A stretch of 64,000 bases of DNA, taken from contig NC_092874.1 in NCBI RefSeq assembly GCF_028372415.1, positions 114,348,744-114,412,743 of the forward strand, written 5' to 3'. Below are positions 43,394 through 57,200 of the stretch, in pieces. Numbering within the stretch: position 1 is the first letter of the stretch; every line of letters begins with the position of its first letter. This DNA is from Notamacropus eugenii. Taxonomy: Eukaryota > Chordata > Mammalia > Diprotodontia > Macropodidae. The notes under the pieces are model-generated. The model ran no database searches. It saw nothing but the letters and a program-made list of their open reading frames with translations, and was not told the origin of the DNA. Both the position numbers and the translations under genes were made by a program.

Positions 43394-46300
43394 CTGCAAA
43401 ACACCAGGGTGGAAGAAATTAAGGGGAAAGTGAGAATATTTTCTCTGTGAACTATCCAGTCCAAGTTATAACGTATTTTGAATGTCCCACCCATCATCCC
43501 CAGACCAACCCACTATTGCTCCCTCCTTTCACAAAAGTTACCTGAATTTCTGTTTCCAAAGTCCATTCTCTTTGATCTTCAGTTACCAATTTCTGGAAGA
43601 AAACCAGAGTTCTAAGAAGGAAGGCCCCAGTTCAGTTTCACTCAACCTTCTTCTGTGATAGCACGAAGAAGTCTTTTTGGGGACTTTCTCCAATGGGACA
43701 CCAGAATAGGAAAAATTCCTAAGTTTTGTCCCCTGTGGTAAAACCCTAGGCTCAAAATGGTCCATTGAAAAAAGTGTCATTACAGAGTTTGAGTTTGATT
43801 GTGTCTCAGGGTCAATCAGTTCTCCTCTGTTCTCTAACTGGAGTGTAGCGCTAACCCTAGTCAAGGTGTACCCACTGGTCACATGGGTGATGGGGTTCAC
43901 AAGACATGTAGGTGACTCAAGGGAAATCCCTCTTCACTACTAAAGAAACATCAAGCTCATTTCCTACTGACAGTGGAGGCATCTTAAGTGAATGCATAGG
44001 ACAAAAAAACCCCAGTATTACTGGTCCTTCTCCTAGTGTAGATGCCAGCAAGGCTGAAAAACTACTTCCAAGTCCCTAACAAAGGATATTCAGGTTGGAA
44101 AAGGAACTATTTGTATCCATCCACATAAGAAGGAAAAGAACCAGGTTTCAGCTTCAGGAAGTATTCTCCAAAGCTTGAAAGAAGAGGGATTTAGGATACT
44201 CAAGATGAGACCAGAAGGCCTGGCCCACTGGGAGGGGGGAAATTTAAGATTTTAAAAAAATAAAGAACAAGCAAAAACCCAATTTATAATATCCCAATTT
44301 TGAATTTCTGAGTAAACAGTTGGTTTACATTTTACTCAAAATGCCCTGTGCACTCACTCTAAAGTGCTATAGGAATCCAGGAAAACAGCTCTGGAAACTG
44401 TAGGCAGGGATTCGTGAGCTGCTGAAACCACAGCTCACACCAACAGGTCCTTAGTAGGTGAACTTAGTAAATATTTACGTAAATTAAGTCACACTCACTG
44501 CCTCATCTGGCCAAGGCTCATGGGACCTGGAAACTAAAAATGATAAAAGCAGAAAGGTTTTTATTCTCATGGGTGAGGGAGAACGTGGGGACAATTTGAG
44601 ACTGTTGTCTCTCGTCAGTTTTGGGTAGAGAAAGGGTTGAGAGCCTGGAATTCTGAAAAGACAAGTTGAGGCTGCCCTTTCCACCTTGTCCAACAACCTA
44701 CAGAAGCCGTGCTAGGGACAAGAAGTAATTGGCTGCTGAGGGAAAAGTAGGAGCAGGTCCCAAGCCAGCAACAGTAGTTTTGCTCCTAGCTAAGAATTCT
44801 GGGGAAGATTAAAAATAAAACCAAACCATTATGTTTCAAGAGAAAGGTACCAAATTGTACCTTAGTGGTGTTGGAGTAAAGAAAACATCTTACTATATAA
44901 AACATCTTTAAACTAATGGCTGGTGATTATTTAGGCTATTTTAGTAAAGAATTACATTGTAAAAAATAAATAAAGGGTAGAAAATTCATGACTCTTAATA
45001 AGTTCCCGAAGGCTTGACTAGAGAAGTCCTGGTATCTAAATTCCAGGCAAAACATTAACAGTGTTGACCTTTTGACAAACGCTTCACTGCCACCTAAATT
45101 TCACGTTCCTTACATTTCACGTTCAGCCTTTTTTTTTTTTTTTAAAGACGACTTAATCCAACCTTCACCCCCCACTTCCCAAATCTGATCAAGTTCTAAT
45201 TTGTCAACAAATTTCACATAAACCTTCACAAAATGTCCCCGCCATCCCACCCACAACAGGGATGAAGGAGGACAATCACAGTGGCTTTTTCTCTTCAAAG
45301 TCAGATAGGTCCAGCTGTGCTGACAAGGTAGGGATTTGACCTTACTGGGCAGCCCTTAAGTAAATCACTTCTCTCTGCTTTTGTTTTTAAACTGAAGTTT
45401 AACTGGAGTCCTAGGCTACTCACCAGAAGGTCTCTGAAGATAGTGAAACTCTTCTGTCCTTGTGAGTGATGCAAAAAAAAATCTTGCCTTAGGAAACATC
45501 CTCTCCTGTCTCTTCTCTCAGTTTTTTCTTAAGAGTTTTCAGCCTCATAGGAGAACACGTGACTTAAGTCACACCCAAATGGAAACAGGCCAAATGAAAT
45601 GAAAATGAGTTGACTCCTTTTTGGTGTGACCAGGAAAAAGTCATTCAACATTTATTCAGTTCCTACTTCATACAAGATATTTGCCTTGAAAAACTCCCAT
45701 TAAATAGGAATTTAATTCCTGGATTCTTAGATGAAAAGGCTAGTGGGCATATCATTGAGCTACCTAGGAATTCAAGCAAATGAAATACATTGGAAAATCC
45801 CTTTCCTCCATCGAGGAGAGATGCAAGGGGGCAGAGATCTTATCTGCTCTGCTGTCTGTCCTACCTGTGGCAACTGTGTGTTAGCACAGAAAAGGCCCTT
45901 AAAGAAACCGATGATCTGCACATAGAGATGGTTGTTTTCCTCTGGATTTTCTGAGCTGCAACCTGCGAACACTGAACTGACAATAGAAATAAAAAGAATA
46001 TGTAACTCCTATGTTTTGGGTTTCTTTTTAACTTCTCCCTGGGTACACTTGAATATTTCTACTGAACCCTTGGTGGAATTCCCATGCACAAAGACTCAAG
46101 CTAAAGAAAGCCAGAGTACGTAGCACATACTCTGTAACCCACTCCAGGCAAAGCTCTACTGTGTCTCCTTGGTCCCTCCCTTTTAATCTCTCATGATATA
46201 AATCACCATCATGATATTCCAGACCTTAGTTTGAGTTGTTTAGTACACATGAGAAATGATGAGGACAGGAATAAACTCTCCTTATGGTGGGGTTGGTCTC

Positions 46301-48147
46301 TTAGCCTCTTGGTGCCCCAGGCAACCTTCAAAGGCTCCAAGTGTCAAGTTGCCAGTCTGCTTCAGCAGGATTGAGTTTACCTAGTAGGAGCTGCCCACAC
46401 CCATGAAATCACAAGTCTAGATTAAAAAACAATCTTCGTGGTCAAATTTGGGATTCTGGGTCATAATTTCTAGACAGAAGAAAGGGATAAAATTCTTAGT
46501 TGCAGCATCTCCTCCCCTTGTCCCACAAAGCAGTAACATAGAACATTGGCTCCATTCTCCAACGAAGGTCATTTCACAGAACCAACATGGTCTAATGACA
46601 AGAGCAAGTAGGTTGGAATTCAGAAGACCTGGCTTTGAATCTTGGCTCTTCTACTTGTTTGCCATTAATTTTAGACAAGCTGCAAACTTTCTGAACCCCA
46701 GTGTTTACTTGCCTGGGAATAACATAGCATGTCCAACCTCACAGGTCTGTTACAAGCGAGTGTGTATAAAACCTTGTGTAACTTTTGTTGCTGTTTCTTC
46801 ATTTCAGTCACGTTCAACTCTTTGTGACCCCATTTAAGGTTTTTTTGGCAAAGATACTGGAGTGGTTTGTCATTTCCTTCTCTAGTTCATTTCAGAGGTG
46901 AAGAATTCAGGCCAATAGGGTTATTAGGTGACTTGCCCAGGGTCACATAGCTGGTATCTGAGACCAGAGTTGAACTCAGGAAGAACAGTAAGTCTTCCTG
47001 TGTCCAGGCCTGGTGCTCTATCCACTGCACCACCTAGGTAAACTTTATATCATTCTAAAGGTGTCACTATTACCAGAACCCATGTTCATTCATTCTGAAG
47101 GGTCTGAGGGGAGAGCAGGGTCGAGACCACTAGATCTTGAAGCTGAGGACCCATGCTTGAATTCTGTCTCTGCCATCTGTGTAATAAGGTTAAGCTCTGT
47201 GGGCCTCAGTTTTCTCATGTGTTAAAATAAAGGGGGGTTGCTATTGGACTTGGTGACCTCTAAGGTACCTTCCAACTCTAGGTATAGGATCCCGATGAAG
47301 GCATCCCATGTTCAGTGGGAACCTCTGGCACAATGATCCAAGCAGAAGCCCACCTGTATAATCAATCATCTTTTCTCTCTGTCCTAAGGGGACTAAGGAA
47401 TGTGTTGCGGGAGAAGAAGTCTCTGGCCAATCTTCAGAATAAAGCAGCCGGATGGCTTCTTTATCCATGCAGCTGTGAAGGGTCTGAAGCAACAGGATCC
47501 ATCCTGAGATGACCTTTTAGATTTTCTTTAGCTCTATCTTGAGTCTTGAATGACTTTCTTCCTCCCCCAAAGAAGTGGAAAAGAAGCAACCATTTCCTGT
47601 GTTATTGACTTGTCTTAGAGGAATGACAATTTTCTTCAGATGACCCCTTTTTCCTAACTCCCTCACTAAAAAAAGTAAGTTATTTCAATAAGGAGGTAAC
47701 AATGTCAGAAGTAAATGCAGGCCATCTCTCAGCAAGGCTGTTCTTGGACTAAGGTAATATTGTCTCCAGCAATTTTCTTTCTTTTTTTGTTTTTTTAAAT
47801 TTCTTTTTATTCTTATGAACTTAATAAACATAAAGTAATTTTGACTAACACAAAAAGCAACCTCTGCCTTGCAAACAGCAGGGAAAGCCTTGTGTAATCT
47901 TAATAGCAACTTAATAAATATTCTATCTATCCATTTATCAATCAACCTATTTGTCTGTCTATCCATCTATCATCTATCTGTCCATCTGTCATTTATATAC
48001 CTATTTAGCTCTCTACTACTTAGCACAGTGCCTAGCACATATTACTCATTTCTTTCATAAGTATTCTGTCTGTCTATCCATCCATCCATCCATCCATCCA
48101 TCCATCCATCCATCCATCCATCCATCCATCCATCCATCCATCCATCC

Positions 48148-48213
<66 letters not shown>

Positions 48214-51200
48214 ATCTACTAAGCACAGTGCCTAACACATTAAGTATGTAATGAAGTCTCTCTCTGTCTCTCTCATCTTCTCTACATCTCAGTCCTTTAC
48301 TTATTTCTTATGCTTTGCTACAAACTAAACAGTAGCTGATACTCATAGATGGCTTGACTCCAGAGGAGGGAGGGTCACCAGATTTAGAAGAATGATGGAA
48401 AAATAAAGAAACAGACATTAAAAGCGGCAGATTTAGGTTGTTTGAGGAGGATGTTCCTAATTAGGGCTACCTGAAAATACCTCGTGTGGTGGTGAGTTCC
48501 CTGTGTGGTGGGATGACTTCTTGTCAGACCTATGCAGAGATGATTCACACTTCAGATAATGGTTGAACTAGATGAGGACTAGGTACCTTTTAATCCTGAG
48601 AGTTCTAGGATTTTAGAAGTGCACCTTACACTTGAACTCTACCCATGATGGCCAGTTTTGATGCACTTTATGTGCAAGCTGGGGATGTGGGGGGTGGGGT
48701 AGGATGGGGTTCAGATCCACAGTGGTCTCAAGGCAAAGGATAAAGGAGTGAATGATTTTAACACTAGCCCAGACCTCCCACTGAAGCCATGCTGGTTGAT
48801 CCTGGAGTCACATTCTAGGCCATCCCACAATACAGGTCACTAAAGAGAAGAAGCAGTTACACGAGGCACTCTGCAACACATGCCTTTGCACAGCAGAATG
48901 TTTGGTTGTTGTCTAGTTGTTTCAGTTGTCTGACACTTGGTGATCCTATTTGAGCTCTTCTTGGCAAAGATACTGGGAGTGGTTTTCCATTTCCTTCTCT
49001 GAGTCATTTTAAAGATGAGGAAACTGAAGCAAACAGGGTCAGGTGACTTGCATAGGGTCACACAGTTCTTCAGTGTCTGAGGCTGGATTTGAATTCAGGT
49101 TCTCCTGATTCCAGGGCTGGCACTCTATCCACTATGCCACCTAGTTGCCCAGTTAGCTTGTACACACAAGATAAAAGGCCCTCCTTGGGTTGTCTTCCTC
49201 AGGTCCAGTAAGTGTCTGCCTAGGTAACAAGGTGATACAGTAGATAGAGTGATGGATTCAGAAAGAGAAAGTCCCAGATTCAAATCCTGTCTTTGACACT
49301 TACTAATTCTGCGACCCTGGCTAAGCCACTTAACCTGCTTCAGTTTCCTCCTCTGTAAAATGGGGATAATGATTACACCTGCTGGATAGAGTTGTTGTAA
49401 GGATTAAAGGAGACAACATATGTAACATACTTTGCAAACTTTAAAGCACCATGTAAACGCTAGCTATTATTGTCTTACCTGGGGCTGGATACACCTGCGG
49501 CCACATCAAACGCATCTTCAAACAGGATCTGTGAAGGGTTCACATTTTCTTATGTCAGAAGCAATAATCCATTTCTGGGTTATTAAGCCAATAACCCAGG
49601 AATCCCAATATGCTTGGGATTTCTGTAGTAAAACTTCTGGTAACAAGATTTAACCTGGAAACTAGTCACATTCATGTGGGGGACCACGCTGTAAGGTCAG
49701 GGGGCAGAAGGGTAACAGTAGAAGCATGACTGCTGCCTAAGTTATTCATTCCCTTTAGCCCCACAATGACCCTAAATGCTGAGCATTTAGCCCAAGGAGG
49801 TCAAAGGTGGAAAGGATCTATAGGGATCCAAAATATTCACATTAACACTTTTTGTGCTACCAATAACATGGGGAAAAAAAGGTGACTGTTCAGCAATTGG
49901 GGAATGAATGAATACACTGTGTAGTGTTTGAGTGGAATGACATGTTCTTATAGAGTAAGAAACCGTGAATATAAAGAGTCCAGAGAAACTTAGGAAGCCT
50001 TGGATGAACAAATACAGGACTAAAGCACAACCAAGAGGAAACACATAAAAGCCACAATTATGTTAAGGAAAATAACACTTTTTAAAAACACCCTCTATGT
50101 ACGTACTGACTAACGTTGACTCCAGAGGTCAGATGGTTTCTGTAGAAAGGAAGGGACTGTAAGTGCAGAATACCATACATGCTTTTGGTTGCTATTCAGT
50201 CATTCCAGTTGTGTCCGACTCTCCATTACCCTATTTGGGGCTTTCTTGTCAAAGACACTGGAGTAGTTTGCCATTTCTTTCTCCAGCTCATTGTATAGAT
50301 GAGGAAACTGAGGCAAACTGGCTTAAGTGACTTGCCCAGCATCACACAGTTAGTAAGTGTCTGAGGCTGGTTTTGAACACAGGAAGATAAATCTTCCTGA
50401 CCTCAGGCCTAGTAGTCTATTCACTGGGCCACCTAGCTGTCCACATGCTTTTAGATATAAGCCATGGCTTGTTTTGTTTTTTTTTTGTTGCTTAACTACT
50501 TTTAAAGACAGGATCTATGGGACAAGAATACTGGGAAATGACACCATTTTGAAAAAAGAAATCAATTAAGAAAATCCAAAAAGAGAACTGATTCCTTTCC
50601 TAACCCTGTTTGGTTAATAATGTGCTGCATGCCATCAGGATTCTCCCTGATTCTGAGGTCTTATTGAAAGGTCCTGGACTGGGCATCTTGGAACATGCCC
50701 ACCATCCTGGTTCTGCTATTGCAATAGCCAACTTCTTTAACCTTCCTACCCTGGACTGAGTCCTTAGAACATTCACCTCGAACACTGAGGATGGGGAGAA
50801 CTAAAATAGGGATGAGAACTGAAAAGGGAGAGTGGACTCTGGGGAGCTGAGGTGGGTATGCTCACTCAGAGGGCAGGCAGATGCTGAGCACAAGGGGATA
50901 GATATGGAGGGGACTGGGTTCCGCTTTAAGGAAGGGGGAAAGACTGATTGGATGAGAAGGTTAAATATCTCAGGTCAGAAAGGTCTGTAATGAGACTGGG
51001 ACGCTGATCGAATCTGCATGCCAACAAAGTTCCAGTGTCAGACACTAACTAAGAGACTGGAATAGGCACACCTGTTCTTTAGTATATATGAAATACTTTT
51101 CCCAAGTAGTAAAAAAACAAGAAAATATGAAAGTACAAATATCCTTAGTAAAGATCTCATACACCAGTTTCTGTTTAACACTCCTATGAGTAATGTTGAA

Positions 51201-54200
51201 CAAATTCAGGGGTCTTCACTGGTACCAGGGACCACCCAAGAAACTGGTGACATAAATCAGTATCAACCATAAAGAAGAGATTTTTGTTAATAACTTCCTC
51301 TACTTGCAACGTCATATTCCGACATATTCAGAGTTTGAATAAAGTTAATGGAACTTGGTTAGAATGAATGGCCTAGGATCTATCCATGCCTTTAAATAAG
51401 ACAAATAGATAGATGATGGCATCCATGAAGCTACATTTCAGTTGAGCAGGACAAAAAACATGCTTCAATTTTGAGCAAAGGGCTGTAGTAACAACAAAAA
51501 AGTGACTATCTTTTAAATTCTCAATTCGTAGCAATAGGCATCCCCGGAATGAGGAACATGATCACTGACTGAAAAGGAAATCTAATTATTTGGTGCCTGG
51601 AGTATGCTTTACTTATGGGCAGCCAGGTGGTACAGTAGGAGGGGAGTACTGGCCTGGAGTCAGGAAGGCTCATCTTCCTGAGTTCAAATCTGGCCGCAGA
51701 TACTTACTAGCTGTGTGACCCTGGCCAGTCACTTAACCCTGTTTGCTTCAGTTTCCTCATCTGTAAAATGAGCTGGAGAAGGAAATGGCAAATCACTCCA
51801 GTATCTTTGCCAAGAAAACCCCAAAAGGAGTCAAGAAGAGTCAGGAATGACTAAACAACAAAAGAGGAGACCACCCTTTTACTCCTCTTATCGCTCCACT
51901 AAGGAGAAGCCCCATTCTCAAAGAAAGAGGAGGCACCAAAACTCCATTGTGTGTTGTGTGTATATGTACACTGGACCCACACTTAGGACACTGGGGATAC
52001 CTGCAAACTAAGAATTCCATCTCCCTCTACCTCCAAGGGTTTAAGAGATGGAATAGATAATAGAAAGAGCATTGTACCTGATGACAGAAGACCCAGGTTC
52101 AAGCCTAGACTCTAGCGCTCTCAGCTGTGTGATAATGAACAACACCCTCTCTTGAGCCTTTCTCCTTATTGTTCAGTCAGTGCAGTCATTTCTGTCGTGC
52201 CTGACTCTTCATGACCCCATTTGGGGTTTTCTTGGCAAAGATACTGGAGGGGTTTGTCGTTTCTTTCTCTAGCTCATTTTATAGACGAGGAAACTGAGGT
52301 AGCCTGTTCAGTGACTTTCCCAGGGTCACATAGCTCTTAAGCATCTGAGGACAAATTTGAACTCAGGTCTTCCTGACCTTCTATTCACTGCTCCACCTAG
52401 CTTCTAAACCTTGCTAAGCTTTCTCATCTTAATAATGGGGATGATAACACTTATTTTCCTTTTACCTCCCTTCCAAGGTTATCATAGCAAAGCACACCGC
52501 AAATCGTAAAGCACTGTATAAGCAGGAAGTATGTGGTTTGCTATTTATTTATCTATGCCATATCCTAGGCAATGTGGTATAGCACTGGCTTTGGTGGCAG
52601 AACACCTGAGTTCAAATCTACTGCTTACTATCTGTGGGCCTTTAGGCAAGACACTTAGCCTCCCTGGGCCTTGATTTCCTCATCTGTAAAATGAGGAGAT
52701 TGAATTAGGTGGCCCTTCCAGCTCTAAGTCTATGAGCCTATCAGTGAGTGCTGCTTCTAGGATTGGGATGTCCCACGTTCCAACTCAAGAGCTCTAACTA
52801 GGAGTCCCCAAGTGTCTCTGATACTTAATAGCTCTATGACCATGTGAAAACCCCTGAACCTCTCTGAGATTTGGGCAATTCTCCAAGACTTCTTTAGTAA
52901 GTTATTTGCATTAGGGTCAGGAATCACTGTGTTATGCAAGAAAGTAGAGCTTTATTAATGTATCTTAGATCTGAGTGAACTTAGATTTTCTCTTGTTTGT
53001 TGGAAACTTTTCAATTGCTAAGACTTATCAGACATCTCCAGGATGCATGAGACTCCAAGCTAGAGACTTCTCCCCTTTACTGGAAGGTTTCCCCAACAGA
53101 TTGGGCCAAATAAACAAGACATCTGAGTGAACAGAGCTGCACTCCAATTTTGTGCACGGTGTCAAATACCACACTTGGCAAAGGGCAGGCAATTATCAAG
53201 TGCTATTTTAAAATGAGATAATGCCATATGTCTTATCTCACTCATCCTTACACTAAGCCTTCGAGGAATGGAGTCTAATTGCCCCTCCTGCATACAGCTG
53301 TCCTGATCTCCCCACTAGTTAGACAACTCACCACCCATTCCTCTTTGCCCTCAAACTTTCCCCTCTGTGTCTGCCAAGATTGATAATAAATCTATATCCT
53401 GGCAAGTGGGGTACTTGGGAAGAAGGTAAGGAATAAGGGGACAGAAGAATAAGGCTGGTGTTCTGGAACCATGAGTTTTCCCCTTCCCCACTTTAAGTAC
53501 CTCATTCATTCATTCATTCATTCATTCATTCATTCATTCATTCATGCTTCTCTCCATCCAACCACCCATTCAATAATCAAATACTTCGAGCTTGGCACTG
53601 TGCTAAGGACTGGAGGTTTTGGCTGTTGTGTCTGATTTCTTCATGAACCCATTGGGGGTTTTCTTGGCAGAGATACTGGAGTGGTTTGTCATTTCCTTCA
53701 CCAGCTTGTTTTCCAGATGAGGAAACTGAGGCCAACAGGGTTAAGTGACTTGCCCAGGGTCATACAGCTGGTAGATATATGAGGCCATATTTGAACTCAG
53801 GAAGATGAGTCTTGCTGCTCTATCCACGGTGCCACCTAACTGCCCTAAGGGCTGGAGAAACAAAGCCATTAATAGTAATAATTCCTGCCTTCAAGAAGCT
53901 AACATTCAACCAGAGGGGGTAGGGGAAGACAGCATGTACATACATAGATGAAAAAAAAAGCAAACTACAAGGTGCACTAAGACTTCCGGGACACCCTATA
54001 TACAGATGAAGTGAATTAAAGTAACTCCTTGGGGAGAGGCAGGTGAGAGGGAAAGCATTAATAGTTGGGTAGGGAGAATTAGGATAGCCCTCACGTAGGA
54101 GGTACAGTACCTGAACTGAGACCTGAAGGAAGTTAAGGATCCTTCTTTTTAATCCTTCTTTACCCACTCATGGGCCCGATACTGTGCTGACTGGCATATA

Positions 54201-57200
54201 TCGACCTGCTTCATTTTCAGCTGGGGCTGGTTCATTTTCTCTGGGCAGCCTGGTGGCCCCCACCTCTGGTTCTGCCATATTAACTGGCCACAGAACTGTT
54301 TGAAACTCATTTCTCGTTATTTCTACCCCCTCCTCCACATCAGCCCAATCAGTCCATCTGCCATATTGTTCTCATACACATTGTTCGTTCTGGCCCCTGT
54401 GCTTTTGCCCGCATCATGAAATGACTTCCCACTCTCTTCTCTGCCCCTCCATCTCCCATTACTACTTTCAAGTTCTCCTCCTCCTAAAGGCCTTCTCTGA
54501 TTGCTATGCTGAGAATTCCATTACCCAACATCTCACTTGTGTATGTGGTTGATCCCATGCTATCTATCCATTGTGGGTGCTGATCTTTCTAAGGCAGATC
54601 AGTTCAAGGTATGTCCATAACTCTTACTGGGCCTTGACAGGCTGGAAAATCATGGGGAGTCAGAATCAAACTGGGACCTTCCAGAGTGGGTTGGAACAAA
54701 TAGCCCTTTTTGTCCTCGTTGGTGGTAGGATGGTTCGGATCCCCTGAATCTCTCTCAGGCCAGAAAAGTTACTTACAGGACATCTCAGTCAGTTAGCAAG
54801 TTGGTAACCTCCCCTGAAGAGGCAGCTAGATGGTTTAGTGGACAGAGTGCTGGAAGTCAGCAAGACCTGAGTTCAAATCTGACCTCAGATATTTGCCAGC
54901 TGTGTGACCCTAGACAAGTCACTTAATCTCTGTTACCTGGAGAAGGAAATGACGAAGAAGACCCCAGGGATAGTATGGTCCATGAGGACATGAAGAGACA
55001 GACCTGATCGAATGATTGAATAACAACAACCTCCCCTTGACCCATGCTCTCCACCACAGTTGGGCCAATGGTTGTTACAGCTACCTGAAGACTCAAACTT
55101 ATCCTCTCAGTTTTTTCTTCTACAATCCCTGCAGGTAGTAGCTATACATGGGAAGCTAGGTGGTCCAGAGGGTAGAGTGCTGGGCCTGGAGTCAGGAAGA
55201 CTCATCTTCATGAATTCAAATGCAGCTTCATACACTTCCTAGCTGTATGACCCTGGGCAAGTCACTTAATCCCTCTTGCCTCAGTTTCCTCCTCTGTAAA
55301 AAGAGCTGGAGAAGGAAATGGCAAGACTATTCCACTGTCTCTGCCAAGAACACCCCAAATGGAGTCACAAAGAATCAGACATGACTGAAAGAAAGAATAG
55401 GTAGCTATAGAGGTTTCCTGTTATAGTGAATAGAAAAGACACCCTTAGCACCATGAAGAATTGACTTCTACTCTTGCCTTTGACATATTCTGGCTCTGTG
55501 ACCCTGCCCAGGACTCTGAATTTCTAAGTGACTCAGGCAGTACCAGTCTAAGAGAATCAAAGTTGTTGTTCTTCATAACCACCTAGAGTGCCCTATCCAA
55601 ATAAAATCATGGATCTAGTAAAAAAAAAAAAATCCCTGCATGACCAACAAGTCAGCATTGTGGTAATGCAAACTTCCAAAGATATCAGCTATGATTCTAG
55701 TGACATTCTTGACACATTGATGTCACCCTGGACAAGTTTCCTGGCCTCTTTCTCCATCTATAGCAATGGTTATCTCTTCTGGACCTACCTCTGTCTCCCC
55801 CAAAAGACCCACTTACCTCCTCTGGAGTGGAGACCAGGGATTCATTGGCCTCTTGGCTGCCAACTCCACTGTCTTTCACACTGTCCTCAGCAAGACACTC
55901 AGGCTGCTGGCAGGGAGCCTTTGCATTGACAAAGCTGCTTTGTCTCTGAACGCAGGCCTGGAGGATACTTTCTCTCTTCTCTTCTGGAAGCTCTTGCCAC
56001 AGATGGGAGATGACTGTAGAGACAATGGGCAGGGACACCTGCTCAAGGGAGATGATTCCATTCTGGATCAGAAGGTCCACTGTCTGCTTGTAGAAGTAAA
56101 GATATCTAGAAGAGAGGAAGGCCAGTGGTAGGAGAGGGGTGGTCATCAAGGGTGGTCACTAGGAGGTCAAAGGTGCTGCTCCCCACTTTTTACTCCCCCT
56201 GCCCATGTTTCATTGAGGTGTGATTGTTTCACAGAATCTCTAATGTTTAGGGACATTAGCCAACTGAGAAAGGGATGATCAGAATCCAGCATCTGCATCA
56301 GAGCAGGAAGCTCTTCTAAAATATTCTCTGACAAATGTTTGTGCATTCCAAAAGACCCCCAATGCTGCCCACTTTCTGCCAGAGAGATGATGGACTCCCA
56401 ACGCAGTCTGACATACTCATTCTTGGACAAGGCTGATGAGGGAATTCACTTTACTTGACTATGCTCATTTGTTGCAAGGAATTGATTGATTTTTGTTGTT
56501 CATTGTGGAGAGAGAGAACATAAATGATTTTAACAACACTTATGTGCTCCTTAGTCACGGCAGAGCAGTGGACACAGGAAGTGGTAGCAGGATTCATTCT
56601 CCCTATGAGACAACTGAAAAGACTGAAGCAGAGAATAATGAAATGACCCAACCCAGATCATGAGTAGGGTTGGGAATGGGGTCCCCAAAGTGGCTTGCCT
56701 TCTGATATTAGACCCAGCTTTGTCCTAGATCTTAGGATTTTCTTGTGATAGGATGAGAATGAGTTGGTGGCATCATTTTGATGCCCTACTTGTTCTTGGG
56801 GTCATTTAACTTTGCTGCTGCACTCCCAAAGGCTAAAGCAGGACATCCTTTGGGCATTCAACTAGAAATAACGGACCTGTCCTGGTTGGGAATGAGCATG
56901 GTGAGAGGCCTATACCAGCTCTGGTTCTGTTTCTGGGTTTGTGAACAAGGAAAATCCTGATTTGCTGGTAAAGATGGAACTTGTGAAATGCTACTGAGGC
57001 CTTTTGGAGAATACCCTTGATGACTCCCTCGGTCTTCATGATCAGGCAAGGACTTTATCTCTGCCTGCCCCATAGAAGAGTCATACTGATTTCAGCTACA
57101 TTTGGCAACAAATCAAAAAAAGAGATTCTTAACAAGTAGAGTCCAAATAAGTCAGCGACTATCTCATAGGTTCATAAATTCCTCACCACTAGAAGGTCTT

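Larger units (their letters stand above)
45977..49478 (-). other. Intron of STRA8 (3.5 kb)
   Basis: It holds SINEs (46580-46760, 46770-47040, 47110-47285, 48900-49150, 49215-49476), a compound tetranucleotide repeat (47910-48215) and stretches with nothing recognisable (46130-46560, 47290-47850, 48240-48890). Confidence 0.8.
49529..55816 (-). other. Intron of STRA8 (6.3 kb)
   Basis: A GT-AG phase-0 intron with SINEs at 50185, 51615, 52050, 52170, 52565, 53616, 54825 and 55150, an ATTC simple repeat (53504), L2 pieces (53560-53960, 54200-54610) and stretches with no recognisable feature (49690-50180, 50460-51600, 52760-53490, 55410-55810). Confidence 0.8.

Noticed and set aside
47951..48235. 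CRISPR-like array of short repeats
   Set aside because: The units are contiguous tetranucleotides without spacers in a mammalian genome; it is an ordinary microsatellite.
56167..56430. Minus-strand 87-residue frame with protein-like composition
   Set aside because: It lies in a STRA8 intron, has no recognised domain or splice borders, and its length is within chance expectation. A transposase remnant was considered, but I could not find any family motif.
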